Below, in pieces: positions 16,857 through 25,896 of a stretch of DNA of 64,000 nucleotides. Positions within the stretch are counted from its first letter, which is position 1. Each line of letters opens with the position of its first letter. The position numbers and the translations under genes are program-made. Source of the DNA: Chitinophagales bacterium. GTDB lineage: Bacteria > Bacteroidota > Bacteroidia > Chitinophagales > LD1. The notes under the pieces are model-generated. The model was given only the letters and a program-made list of their open reading frames with translations. It did not search any database and was not told the DNA's origin. The stretch covers positions 235,355-299,354 of the forward strand of contig JAEUVA010000046.1 of assembly GCA_016787045.1 (NCBI GenBank). The letters are read 5' to 3'.

Positions 16857-17570
16857 CTATTTTTTTGAACAACAAGTTTGTTTAGTGCAATCAGTTTTAC
16901 TCAGCTCAGGGCTAAGGTAAGGTATACCCAAGTTTAAGCCCCTTAAAATTAAAACGCATGCCATAAGCCCAACAAAAACCGGTACTGCCTGGCGAATACG
17001 GCTTCTCCATTGTAAGTTAAATGCACCCGCGGCCATAGTTACCAGCATCATAGCCGGCACTGTACCCCATCCAAAAACGGCCATAAACAAACTGCCCCGC
17101 CACATATCGCCTGTGGCAATGGCACCGGCTACCGCCATATACACTAAACCGCACGGCAACAAACCATTAAGCATGCCAATAGAAAAAAGTGACGGCAAAC
17201 TGCCTAGTGAAAACAAATATCCTAACGCAAATTTGAGCTTACTTACAAACGGATTTAGAATTGGCAACATAGAGAATTTACTAGTCCACGATTTTGGCAT
17301 TAGTAACCCTACCAATATTATTCCCCCAAGGGCTATTGACAAGGCCTGTTGGTATCCGCCAATCACAAACCCCTTGCCCAGCAACCCAAACATCCCTCCA
17401 AATATGGCGTATGTAACCGTACGGCCTGCATTATAAATAAGTGCAATGCCCATTCGCATTAATTTATTGGAGGTACGCACAGGCAAAGCCAATGCTATGG
17501 GGCCACACATGCCCACGCAATGAAAACTACCCAAAAAACCGAGCGATAATGCCGCTATCCAAACTTCCAT
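16857..17570 (-). CDS. SafE/TauE-like membrane protein of the cbb3 cluster
   Basis: A 237-residue protein with about six membrane helices. The N-terminus has SFHCVGMCGPIALALP, the HCxxMCGP motif that marks the sulfite exporter TauE/SafE group found beside cbb3 oxidase genes and distantly related to DsbD-type transporters. The pair of Cys in this motif may carry metal or thiol chemistry. A second Pro/Cys helix is NGLLPCGLVYMAVAGA. A short Cys-rich tail TDCTKQTCCSKK could bind copper. The start codon overlaps the fixH stop by one base (TAATG), so the two are translationally coupled. A role in copper delivery or oxidase maturation is inferred from context. Confidence 0.8.
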   Translation of the reverse strand: MEVWIAALSLGFLGSFHCVGMCGPIALALPVRTSNKLMRMGIALIYNAGRTVTYAIFGGMFGLLGKGFVIGGYQQALSIALGGIILVGLLMPKSWTSKFSMLPILNPFVSKLKFALGYLFSLGSLPSLFSIGMLNGLLPCGLVYMAVAGAIATGDMWRGSLFMAVFGWGTVPAMMLVTMAAGAFNLQWRSRIRQAVPVFVGLMACVLILRGLNLGIPYLSPELSKTDCTKQTCCSKK

Positions 17571-18019
17571 TATTGTATATTGATGGTTCCTTCGTTATAG
17601 TAACTCACCCCACCAGCACTCCAATCAATTTTCATTTGATAAACCCCTTGCTTTAATTGCGATGCATCTATGCTGCACAAACCACTTGAATCGGGCACAC
17701 ATTGAACGGTCACATCATTTTTTGCTTTTGATGGGCTATAAAACAATACTTGTGCTGTGAGGTTGCTCTCTATCATATCTTCCGGAAAAACAATTTCAAC
17801 TTGTTGAGAGCCGACCCGCCATGTTGGTTGTACTTTCAATGCCGATGTACGCTTCGCCTTATCTATTTGCTCTTGATAACGAAGCTCATGAGCATAATAA
17901 TTGGGAGTCACCAAATCATCGGTTACTGTGGTAGTTTTCCATACCAAAAAGAGTATAAATAGCGCAAAACAGCCATACAAAATGGCTATCCGCCAACCCC
18001 AGTTTATCTTGTTTAACAT
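17570..18019 (-). CDS. fixH: FixH/CcoH family cbb3 assembly protein
   Basis: A 149-residue protein with one N-terminal membrane anchor (WGWRIAILYGCFALFILFLVW) followed by VTDDLVTPNYYAHELRYQEQIDK, the FixH family signature, and a beta-rich periplasmic domain. CcoH/FixH is needed for assembly and stability of cbb3 oxidase. It lies between ccoG and the SafE-like gene, with 17 bases after the ccoG stop and a one-base overlap with the next gene. Confidence 0.88.
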   Translation of the reverse strand: MLNKINWGWRIAILYGCFALFILFLVWKTTTVTDDLVTPNYYAHELRYQEQIDKAKRTSALKVQPTWRVGSQQVEIVFPEDMIESNLTAQVLFYSPSKAKNDVTVQCVPDSSGLCSIDASQLKQGVYQMKIDWSAGGVSYYNEGTINIQ

Positions 18020-18036
18020 ATATATTTTTTTTGATT

Positions 18037-19425
18037 TTAATTACTCATAAATGATGTAGTTACCTGATCAATTTTTCTAACTCCCGAATACACCCCAATT
18101 TCAATTTTCGTTTTACGAGTTTTCAAATCGGCTTTATCTACATACACAAAAAACACACCGTCCCCTACCGACTCTGGCTGCACTTCAACAGCGTTGCCTA
18201 CTTGTTTAATCTCACCATGTAAACCATCCGTTTCCAACTTTAATTGTATGGGTATGTTTTTACGAGTTTTATTGATCAATTTTATATTGTACAAGTTACT
18301 TAATTGATTATTGGGCTGCTCTTGATACAACATACCCTGTGCGCGCATTACAGTGGTTTGTATGTCCTTACGAGTTGCCAGTAGCGTTACCAATACGCCT
18401 ATCAGTACCAGTAGTACTACACTGTAAGCTGCTGAGCGAAACGTAATCTGCAATTTTTCGCCTTTGCGGATATTATTTTCGGATGCATAGCGTATAAGGG
18501 CAGTAGGGCGATGAACCTTAGTCATGATGGCATCGCAAGCATCTATACAGGCCGTACAGTTAACACACTCTAACTGTGTACCGTTACGTATGTCAATACC
18601 GGTTGGGCATACACGAACGCAGTCAAAACAATCTATACAATCGCCTTTATTTTCGGCACTATGACGGTCAATCTTTCCACGGGGCTCACCACGAACGTGG
18701 TCATACGCAACCACAATAGAGTTAGGATCAAGCATTACACCCTGTAAGCGTCCGTAAGGACAAACTATAAGACACGCCTGCTCTCTAAACCACCAATAAA
18801 CAAAGAAAAACACACTGGTAAAAATGATGAGCGGAATAAAGGTACCTAAATGCGCTATAATACCTTCTTTGACATACAACAAAACATTATCCATACCTAT
18901 AATGTATGCTAAAAAGTAATTGGCAATCAAAAAAGATACGGCAAAAAAGGCCAAAAATTTGCCGGAGCGTTTCAGGATTTTTTCGGTATTCCAGGGCATT
19001 GCCTTAAGGCGCTTTTGCTTTTCAGCCTCACCATCTATAAGGTATTCTATCTTACGAAAAACCATTTCCATAAAAATGGTTTGCGGGCACACCCAACCAC
19101 AAAACAAACGCCCAAAAACTACTGTAAACAATACGATAAACACCATGAAGGTGAGCATACCCAACGCAAAAACAAAAAAGTCCTGTGGCCAAAAAATCAC
19201 ACCAAACAAGATAAACTTACGCTCTAGTAGGTTAAACAAAAACAGCGGCTCGTCATGTATCTTAATACAAGGCAGGGTAAAAAATACCAACAGATACAGC
19301 CAGCTTACAACGGTACGTGCATTGTAAAACTTACCAAATGGTTTTTTGGCAAATATCCAATTACGCGCACCCTCTTTAGTAATGGTACTTATTGAATCTC
19401 TAAAAAGTTCGTTGGGCTGGCTCAC
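18037..19425 (-). CDS. ccoG: Cytochrome c oxidase accessory protein CcoG (FixG/RdxA), polyferredoxin
   Basis: A 462-residue membrane Fe-S protein. The N-terminal part has several helices; FCGWVCPQTIFME and CLIVCPYGRLQ are conserved cysteine motifs. Two [4Fe-4S]-type clusters are predicted from CIDCFDCVRVCPTGIDIR and CVNCTACIDACD. The C-terminal third is an extracytoplasmic immunoglobulin-like (FixG_C) domain after a membrane helix near residue 330. CcoG reduces copper for insertion into cbb3 oxidase in studied bacteria. The length is normal. It follows ccoP by 11 bases. Confidence 0.93.
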   Translation of the reverse strand: MSQPNELFRDSISTITKEGARNWIFAKKPFGKFYNARTVVSWLYLLVFFTLPCIKIHDEPLFLFNLLERKFILFGVIFWPQDFFVFALGMLTFMVFIVLFTVVFGRLFCGWVCPQTIFMEMVFRKIEYLIDGEAEKQKRLKAMPWNTEKILKRSGKFLAFFAVSFLIANYFLAYIIGMDNVLLYVKEGIIAHLGTFIPLIIFTSVFFFVYWWFREQACLIVCPYGRLQGVMLDPNSIVVAYDHVRGEPRGKIDRHSAENKGDCIDCFDCVRVCPTGIDIRNGTQLECVNCTACIDACDAIMTKVHRPTALIRYASENNIRKGEKLQITFRSAAYSVVLLVLIGVLVTLLATRKDIQTTVMRAQGMLYQEQPNNQLSNLYNIKLINKTRKNIPIQLKLETDGLHGEIKQVGNAVEVQPESVGDGVFFVYVDKADLKTRKTKIEIGVYSGVRKIDQVTTSFMSN

Positions 19426-19436
19426 TGCAGAATTGA

Positions 19437-20522
19437 TTATTTGCTAGCTGTAGCGGTTGAATCATTAGTTGCCGCGGTATTGGCATTGTACTCATCGCCT
19501 TGCGGTTCTTTAGCGTTGGGTGGATTAGTACCTTGTAAGCTGTAGATATAACTTACCACATTTTTGATTTGCACTGGACTAAGATCAGCTTGCCATGATT
19601 TCATACCCTTTGAAGGCCATCCGTATTTTACACTCTTAAACACATCTGAAAGCGAACCTCCATGCAACCAGTATTTATCGGTAAGATTTGGCCCAACCGT
19701 ATTACCTTCTCCTGCGCTTCCATGACAGGCCGAGCAGTTGGTTTTGAAAATGTCTGCTCCTTCTAAAATTCCTGCATCATTGGCAAGAGTTACACTGTTC
19801 TCATCTACACTTAAGGCATTAGTGCGGTTATATTCTTCTACTTGTAGTTTAGCTAACTGTACTTCTTTTTCATACTCGGCTTTGCTAGAAAGACCGTTAC
19901 CTACATGATAATATGCTAAGTAAAAAATAGACCACACTATTGATATATAGAAGCTGTATTTCCACCAGGGTGGCAATTGATTATCTAACTCACGTATACC
20001 ATCATAGTTGTGATTCAACAAAATGTCGGCCTCCTTTTCAATAGCTACACTGGCATTTAGATTATCAAACAAACGAGGTAAGTGAAACTCTACTGTTTTC
20101 ACTTCGGGCTGGGGTGAAAGCTGATTCAGAATTTTTCGGATAGCCAAGGCAAACCAAACTAAGGTCAGCAACTCAATGCCCAAAACAAAAATTCCTATGG
20201 CTATATCGAACGATATAAAATGTGTAGCTGCAGGTGCTTCGGGTGCTTGTGCTGTTGACCATAACGAAGAAAACATAAGCAGAAGAATAACTACTCCTTT
20301 AGCGGCATCTTTCATCATTTTCATTTGCACCAGCGATACATACACGCGACCAAGCAGGTATATAGCCACTAGTAATATGGCACTGCTACCTATAATGATA
20401 TAAATTAATGTATCATTATTTGATATGGCAGAGTCAGTGGATGTGGCCTGTTGAGCGCTAACCATTAGTGACAATAATACACCGGTGAGCACTAGTATGT
20501 GTTTTTTAAATAAAGTTATCAT
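19437..20522 (-). CDS. ccoP: cbb3 oxidase subunit III (CcoP), one-heme form
   Basis: A 361-residue subunit. The N-terminus has a signal or membrane helix (MITLFKKHILVLTGVLLSLMVSAQ) and two further helices (about 38-60 and 103-127). Then comes the CcoP_N block YDGIRELDNQLPPWWKYSFYISIVW and a single cytochrome c domain with CSACH (263-267) and Met307 as the likely sixth ligand. Proteobacterial CcoP usually has two hemes, so this is the shorter one-heme kind common in Bacteroidetes, with an extra membrane part in front. It passes electrons from soluble cytochrome to CcoO. It starts 20 bases after the small ccoQ-like gene. Confidence 0.9.
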   Translation of the reverse strand: MITLFKKHILVLTGVLLSLMVSAQQATSTDSAISNNDTLIYIIIGSSAILLVAIYLLGRVYVSLVQMKMMKDAAKGVVILLLMFSSLWSTAQAPEAPAATHFISFDIAIGIFVLGIELLTLVWFALAIRKILNQLSPQPEVKTVEFHLPRLFDNLNASVAIEKEADILLNHNYDGIRELDNQLPPWWKYSFYISIVWSIFYLAYYHVGNGLSSKAEYEKEVQLAKLQVEEYNRTNALSVDENSVTLANDAGILEGADIFKTNCSACHGSAGEGNTVGPNLTDKYWLHGGSLSDVFKSVKYGWPSKGMKSWQADLSPVQIKNVVSYIYSLQGTNPPNAKEPQGDEYNANTAATNDSTATASK

Positions 20523-20542
20523 GTTCTATGGTTTATTGGGTT

Positions 20543-20707
20543 TTAGTCAAGTGGCAAATGCTCTATTTCTTCAATGTATTTTTTATCCGCACGCAGGGCA
20601 AACCATATCATACCTATAAATACTGTAAGGAACAACACCATTGCTACCTTAGGGTATATTTCTATACCTTGCATGGTGGCCGCATATTTTTTGATGAATG
20701 AAATCAT
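20543..20707 (-). CDS. ccoQ: CcoQ/FixQ-like small subunit
   Basis: A 54-residue protein I translated by hand; it is easy to miss because of its size. It reads MISFIKKYAATMQGIEIYP, then one membrane helix (KVAMVLFLTVFIGMIWFAL) and a charged tail RADKKYIEEIEHLPLD. One helix with a charged tail, placed between ccoNO and ccoP, matches CcoQ, which stabilises the oxidase complex. It starts 19 bases after the ccoNO stop. Confidence 0.8.
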   Translation of the reverse strand: MISFIKKYAATMQGIEIYPKVAMVLFLTVFIGMIWFALRADKKYIEEIEHLPLD

Positions 20708-20726
20708 ATTAATTTTTACTTACTTG

Positions 20727-22856
20727 TTATTGATTAGCTGAGGTAGTGTGTTCCCCTTTTATATCTTTACCCATACGCTGCAGATAAGCAATCAGCGCTA
20801 TAATTTCTTTCTTCTCGCTGCAGTTGATGCCGTCTCTTTTCAAGCTGGCCTGTATTTGAAGTGCCTGTTTTTGCAGGTCATCATTAGCTACTTTATCGTA
20901 GCCGTCTTCGTAAGGCACTCCCAACGTTTGCATCGCTCTTATTTTAGCTGCAGTACTAGTCACATCCAAATCCTTATCAATCATCCACGGATATGCCGGC
21001 ATAATAGAGCCGGGGCTCATAGTAGTAGGATCAAGCATGTGATTAAAATGCCAGCTATCCGAATACTTACCGCCTTCGCGAGATAAGTCAGGTCCGGTGC
21101 GTTTGCTACCCCACTGAAACGGGTGGTCGTACACAAACTCACCGGCCTTGGAGTATTCGCCATAGCGGGCTACTTCGCTGCGAAACGGGCGAATCATTTG
21201 TGAATGACACACATAACAACCCTCTCTAATGTAAATATCACGGCCTTGTAACTCCAGTGGAGTGTATGGTTTCACACTACTGATAGTGGGCACATTGCTT
21301 TGTATCAAAAAGGTAGGAACCATTTCTATAATACCGCCTATGGCCACTAACACAAACGCTCCTATAAGCATTTGTATGGGTTTGCGCTCTATCCAACGGT
21401 GCCAGTGCTCACTGCTGTGTGTTTCGTATTTTTTAGGCAAAGCAGGGGCTTCTGCTTCTTCGTTGGCCAAGAAACTGCCTTGATGTATGGTTTTTATTAG
21501 GTTGTAAATACCAAAGAAAGAACCCACCAAATATAAACCACCACCAAAAGCGCGGGTAATGTATAGCGGCATAATGGCATTAACTGTTTCCAAAAAGTTA
21601 GGGTACTTAAGTACACCTTCGGCAGTAAACTGTTTCCACATAAAACTTTGTGCAAAGCCCGCCCAATACATGGGTACCGCATAAAACAAAATACCCAGTG
21701 TACCTAACCAAAAATGGATGTTGGCTAACTTACGAGAGTAAAGTTTTGTGCGGAACATTACCGGTACCAACCAAAATAAAATACCAAACGTGAGGAATCC
21801 ATTCCAACCCAATGCACCTACATGCACGTGTGCAATGGTCCAATCGGTATAGTGCGATATAGCGTTTACACTTTTTACCGAAAGCATGGGGCCTTCAAAC
21901 GTAGCCATACCGTAAGCGGTTACGGCCACTACATAAAATTTCAACACCACATCATCGCGCACTTTATCCCATGCACCACGCAATGTCAAAAGGCCGTTTA
22001 TCATACCACCCCAGCTAGGCATTATGAGCATTACGCTAAATACTGTACCGAGCGATTGCGCCCAATCTGGTAGTGCTGTGTACAACAAGTGGTGTGGACC
22101 CGCCCAAATGTACAGGAATATGAGCGCCCAGAAATGTATGATAGATAATCTATATGAGTAAACCGGACGACCAGCAGCTTTAGGCAAGAAATAATACATC
22201 AAACCCAGATATGGTGTGGTTAGGAAAAATGCCACCGCATTGTGTCCGTACCACCACTGCACCAGTGCGTCTTGCACACCGGCATATAAGCTATAGCTCT
22301 TGAGCAATGAAACCGGAATAGCAAGTGAGTTAACTATATGAAGCATTGCTACAGTAATCCATGTAGCTATAAAAAACCAGATAGCCACATACAAATGTTG
22401 CTCTCTGCGAGTGAGAATAGTACCAAACATGTTTATACCAAAAACAACCCATATTAATGTAATGAGAATGTCAATTGGCCACTCCAACTCAGCATATTCT
22501 TTACCGGTGCTAAAACCAAAAACTAGCGTAACTGCAGCAAGTACTATGATGGACTGCCATCCCCAAAAATGAATTTTACTAAGCGTATCGCTCCACATAC
22601 GCGCTTTACATAATCGCTGAAGCGAGTAATACACTCCCATAAAAATACCGTTACCTACAAATGCAAAAATTACTGCATTAGTGTGCAACGGTCGCAAACG
22701 GCCAAAGGTGGCCTGCTCTATAAAATTGAGTTGAGGAATAAAAAACTGGAGGGCCACAATGAGACCAACCAGCATACCTACCGCCCCCCACAAAAAGGCC
22801 GCATAGCCAAAATTGCGTACGGAGGTGTTGTCATAACTAAACTTTTCTACTTGCAT
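20727..22856 (-). CDS. ccoN: cbb3-type cytochrome c oxidase, fused subunits I and II (CcoN-CcoO)
   Basis: A 709-residue fusion. Residues 1-480 are CcoN with about twelve to thirteen helices: heme b ligands His58 (RLRPLHTN) and His345, heme b3 ligand His343 (AHVHVG), and copper-B ligands His205 (WYGHN) and His255-His256 (GPHHLLYT). After one membrane helix (about 493-513), residues 520-709 are CcoO with one heme c site CYVCH (547-551) and Met619. The enzyme is the high-affinity terminal oxidase that reduces oxygen at low concentration and pumps protons. NO fusion is typical of Bacteroidetes. Its start overlaps ccoS by ten bases. Confidence 0.95.
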   Translation of the reverse strand: MQVEKFSYDNTSVRNFGYAAFLWGAVGMLVGLIVALQFFIPQLNFIEQATFGRLRPLHTNAVIFAFVGNGIFMGVYYSLQRLCKARMWSDTLSKIHFWGWQSIIVLAAVTLVFGFSTGKEYAELEWPIDILITLIWVVFGINMFGTILTRREQHLYVAIWFFIATWITVAMLHIVNSLAIPVSLLKSYSLYAGVQDALVQWWYGHNAVAFFLTTPYLGLMYYFLPKAAGRPVYSYRLSIIHFWALIFLYIWAGPHHLLYTALPDWAQSLGTVFSVMLIMPSWGGMINGLLTLRGAWDKVRDDVVLKFYVVAVTAYGMATFEGPMLSVKSVNAISHYTDWTIAHVHVGALGWNGFLTFGILFWLVPVMFRTKLYSRKLANIHFWLGTLGILFYAVPMYWAGFAQSFMWKQFTAEGVLKYPNFLETVNAIMPLYITRAFGGGLYLVGSFFGIYNLIKTIHQGSFLANEEAEAPALPKKYETHSSEHWHRWIERKPIQMLIGAFVLVAIGGIIEMVPTFLIQSNVPTISSVKPYTPLELQGRDIYIREGCYVCHSQMIRPFRSEVARYGEYSKAGEFVYDHPFQWGSKRTGPDLSREGGKYSDSWHFNHMLDPTTMSPGSIMPAYPWMIDKDLDVTSTAAKIRAMQTLGVPYEDGYDKVANDDLQKQALQIQASLKRDGINCSEKKEIIALIAYLQRMGKDIKGEHTTSANQ

Positions 22857-23026
22857 GTGTCATGTTTTTTCTGAGAAGAAGGTTTTTCGGGATTGTCAAA
22901 AAGTATTCGAACAGATGGGGTGTAGTCATCATCATACTGCCCGGTTTTTACGTTGTAGATAAACGCAACCAAAAAGCCGAATGCAAAAACCAAACTGATA
23001 CCGATGAGAACAAACATCACACCCAT
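22847..23026 (-). CDS. ccoS: CcoS, cbb3 oxidase maturation protein
   Basis: A 59-residue protein translated by hand: MGVMFVLIGISLVFAFGF with one membrane helix, then AFIYNVKTGQYDDDYTP. The N-terminal helix followed by a conserved GQYDD acidic stretch is the CcoS/FixS signature. CcoS is needed for cofactor insertion into CcoN. It is the first gene of the main cco operon and its last ten bases overlap the ccoN start, implying coupled translation. A regulatory palindrome lies 76 bases upstream. Confidence 0.85.
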   Translation of the reverse strand: MGVMFVLIGISLVFAFGFLVAFIYNVKTGQYDDDYTPSVRILFDNPEKPSSQKKHDTCK

Positions 23027-23066
23027 TGCTTAAAATTGACATGCAAATGTGTTGGAGTACCGCTAT

Positions 23067-23109
23067 GAAACTTATGACCAAAAACGGTATGCGGCCTGAT
23101 TTATATCAG
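23067..23109 (-). promoter_or_regulatory. CRP/FNR-type palindrome and promoter of the ccoS-NO-Q-P-G operon
   Basis: CTGAT-TTAT-ATCAG (23096-23109) is a perfect five-base-arm inverted repeat with the FNR-like core TGAT-N4-ATCA. Read on the minus strand a TAAGTTTC box (23074 down to 23067; TAnnTTTG with one change) follows. The expected start of transcription, near 23062, would put the palindrome centre about 41 bases upstream, the class II activator position of CRP/FNR proteins. The ccoS ATG is 76.5 bases from the centre. Confidence 0.65.
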
Positions 23110-23135
23110 TTTGTGAATTAAAGTACTATAACTAG

Positions 23136-25574
23136 CTATTGCCACTTGCGAAAAGCCCAAAAGGAGGAGGCGAGCGTGGTAAAGAGAATAATGGTAATCG
23201 AACTAATAGGCATCAGTATCGCAGCAACCAACGGGCTCATTGTGCCCTGCACGGCAAAATACAAACCGATAACATTGTACAACAGTGATATTACAAAACT
23301 GATTTTGACAACCTGCATAGCACGGTTGGCTACAAGTAAAACATCACCTATTTTTTCAAACTTTATGGCCTCAACAATACCATCGCAGGCCGGTGAAAAG
23401 TTATTGACATCATCACTGATAGATAAGCCCACATCGGCCTGTTTAAGAGCACCGGCATCGTTCAAACCATCACCTACCATCATTACCGTATGGCGTTGAT
23501 GTTGCAAATTTTTAATCACTGCCAGTTTATCAGCCGGTTGCTGGTAAAACACTAATTTTTTTTCTTCAATGTGTTGTTTCAAAAAATTTCGTTCTGCATC
23601 ATTATCGCCACTCACTACATACACAGCAAATTTTTGACGAAGTGTTTTCATCAATACAGTAAAGCCCTTGCGGTATTCATTTTTTATCAAATAAAAACCT
23701 AATAGTTTTCCATCTATACCCACATACACTTTTGATGCATGACGAAAATCTGACTCAGTAGAAACTCCAGGGTAATTTTCGCCATACAAAAACTTTTTAG
23801 AACCGATGCGCACACAGTGTTCATCTATCCATCCTTCTATGCCTTTGCCTTCGGTTTCTTTAAAATGTTCGGTAGGTATCACTTTCACATTTTTCAAATA
23901 CTCATAAACTTTTTTGCTCAGCGGATGTGAAGAATGATAGGTGAGCGATTTAACCAATTGCTTGTCATAATCAGTCAAGTCAGCAGCCGTTACTGATTCA
24001 CTTACAAAGTTGATGTGGGCTATTTTGGTATCGGTCAAAGTGCCCGTTTTATCAAAAACTACCGCATCTACTTTGGCCAATTGCTCTATAGTGATGGCAT
24101 TTTTGAGATACACACCGTGTTTGCCTAATAAGCGAAGAATGTTGCCAAAAGTAAATGGCGATGATAATGCCAGCGCACATGGGCAAGTAATAATCAGCAC
24201 CGAAGTAAACGCATTAATTGCTTTTTGAACATCTGTACTCCACCAAAATGATGTGGAGGCAAATGCAATAAACAGAACCAGAGGCGTAAACCAACGGCTT
24301 ACTCTCGTAGCTATTGAGCTAACAACGGGGCTTTGTGGTTTGGCAAATACAGAGTCGTTCCAAAGCTGAGTCAGATAACTGTGCGACACATCTTTGAGCA
24401 CTTCTACTTCTATAGCGCTGCCCACCTGCTTTCCTCCGGCATAAATCATGTCTCCACTTTGCTTGGGCAGTGGTGTGGCCTCTCCGGTTACAAAACTGTA
24501 ATCAATATTTGCAGCTCCTTTCAATAAAACGGAGTCGGCAGGTATCAGCTCCATATTGCGTACTAACAGCCGGTGCCCCACTTGTAACTTAGTCAGCGGA
24601 ATTGTTTTCTCCTCTCCCCTTTCGGCTACTGTAACCGATACCGGAAAATAAGATTGATAATCGCGCTCAAAAGATAAATTATCGTACGTTTTGTTCTGAA
24701 ACAAGCGGCCAATAAGCATCAGCATTACCAAGCTGGCCAATGTATCAAAGTACCCTCCTCCTTGCATTAAAAAAACATCGTATGTGCTGCGCAAAAACAT
24801 TGCTACAATACCAAGCACTATTGGAAAATCCATATTGAGTGTGCGTTGCCTTATGGCACCCCAGGCCGATACAAAAAACTCGGTAGAACTATAAAACAAA
24901 ATTGGCAAAGCCAATACAAAATTGAGGTACCCAAAAAATTTACGCAATGGCGATTCGGTGAGTGCATCAATTCCCATATACTCCGGAAATGAAAGCAACA
25001 TAATATTGCCAAAAGCAAAAAATGCTACCCCAATTTTGAGGTAATACGTTTGCAGATGTTTACTCTTTTGCTTACGTTTTAAATCGCTTAAATTGATGTG
25101 TGGCTCATAACCAATACTACTGAGTAACTCCACCACTTGCCGCAAACTGATTTTGGAATTACTGTAGGCGATATTAACCTCACGCTTGCTAAAGTTGACT
25201 GTGCTACGGCTAATATCGTGTCTAATTCTATACAGGTTTTCTAATAAGTAAATACATGAGGTACAATGTATTTGGGGTACATAAAAGGTAACCGTAGAAA
25301 TATAGCCATCTGTGAACTGCACCAACTTGCTCACCACCGATTCGTCATCCAAATAGGCAAAGCGCTGGTTATACCCCGCACGCTCCTTCTTCACCGATAG
25401 GCCAGGTGATTTGTTTAAATCGTAATAGCTACAAAGGTTCTTGTCATTCAGAATTTCGTACACGCTTTTGCATCCAGTACAGCAAAAAGTACGCTCCTCC
25501 AATTTTATAGAACTATCGCAGCTATCGCCACAATGATAACAGACATCAGTACTAACTTCTTCAATTTTTGGCAT
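23136..25574 (-). CDS. ccoI: Copper-translocating P1B-type ATPase CcoI (FixI)
   Basis: An 812-residue pump. The N-terminus has a cysteine cluster CYHCGDSC and CCTGCKSVYEIL (12-40, ATPase metal-binding domain DUF2318-like/zinc-finger type), then an HMA domain with CTSC (104-107). Eight membrane helices carry CPC (464-466), the copper path; DKTGT has the phosphorylated Asp508; GDGLNDAGALKQADVG is the hinge motif. CcoI-type ATPases load copper for the CcoN active site rather than for detoxification, in line with the position between the DUF2892 gene and ccoS. It follows the DUF2892 gene by 53 bases. Confidence 0.92.
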   Translation of the reverse strand: MPKIEEVSTDVCYHCGDSCDSSIKLEERTFCCTGCKSVYEILNDKNLCSYYDLNKSPGLSVKKERAGYNQRFAYLDDESVVSKLVQFTDGYISTVTFYVPQIHCTSCIYLLENLYRIRHDISRSTVNFSKREVNIAYSNSKISLRQVVELLSSIGYEPHINLSDLKRKQKSKHLQTYYLKIGVAFFAFGNIMLLSFPEYMGIDALTESPLRKFFGYLNFVLALPILFYSSTEFFVSAWGAIRQRTLNMDFPIVLGIVAMFLRSTYDVFLMQGGGYFDTLASLVMLMLIGRLFQNKTYDNLSFERDYQSYFPVSVTVAERGEEKTIPLTKLQVGHRLLVRNMELIPADSVLLKGAANIDYSFVTGEATPLPKQSGDMIYAGGKQVGSAIEVEVLKDVSHSYLTQLWNDSVFAKPQSPVVSSIATRVSRWFTPLVLFIAFASTSFWWSTDVQKAINAFTSVLIITCPCALALSSPFTFGNILRLLGKHGVYLKNAITIEQLAKVDAVVFDKTGTLTDTKIAHINFVSESVTAADLTDYDKQLVKSLTYHSSHPLSKKVYEYLKNVKVIPTEHFKETEGKGIEGWIDEHCVRIGSKKFLYGENYPGVSTESDFRHASKVYVGIDGKLLGFYLIKNEYRKGFTVLMKTLRQKFAVYVVSGDNDAERNFLKQHIEEKKLVFYQQPADKLAVIKNLQHQRHTVMMVGDGLNDAGALKQADVGLSISDDVNNFSPACDGIVEAIKFEKIGDVLLVANRAMQVVKISFVISLLYNVIGLYFAVQGTMSPLVAAILMPISSITIILFTTLASSFWAFRKWQ

Positions 25575-25627
25575 AACCCATCAAACCAGTAGCAGCAGCT
25601 ATCTGTAGCAATTAGTTCAAAAAATTA

Positions 25628-25822
25628 CTAATAGGTTTTGCTGGTATTGATGTCCATTATATCATATAGCGGACACCAACGCAAAACTGCTGTAAGAAAA
25701 AGTACAGATGTAGGAATAACCAACAACCACATGCTACCACCAATAATAATACCAGCACAAGCAGATAAAATAAATAACAGAGTGCGGAACCAACCGTCAA
25801 ATGCACCAACATTTGTTTTCAT
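25628..25822 (-). CDS. DUF2892 (YgaP-like) small membrane protein
   Basis: A 64-residue protein if started at the ATG at 25822; the open frame upstream runs across the regulatory palindrome. It begins MKTNVGAFDGWFRTLLF, then has two hydrophobic helices and CPLYDIMDINT. The N-terminal start with N-x-G-x-x-D and the RWCPLY helix end are typical of DUF2892, the membrane part of YgaP-type rhodanese proteins. Here it stands alone. It is the first gene of the unit that includes ccoI and shares the FNR-like site. Confidence 0.8.
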   Translation of the reverse strand: MKTNVGAFDGWFRTLLFILSACAGIIIGGSMWLLVIPTSVLFLTAVLRWCPLYDIMDINTSKTY

Positions 25823-25896
25823 AACTATTTGTTTTTTGTTGGTACAAAAGTGCCGGAATGAATTACTGTGCCCACTGAGCAATTTCAAAAAAAAGT

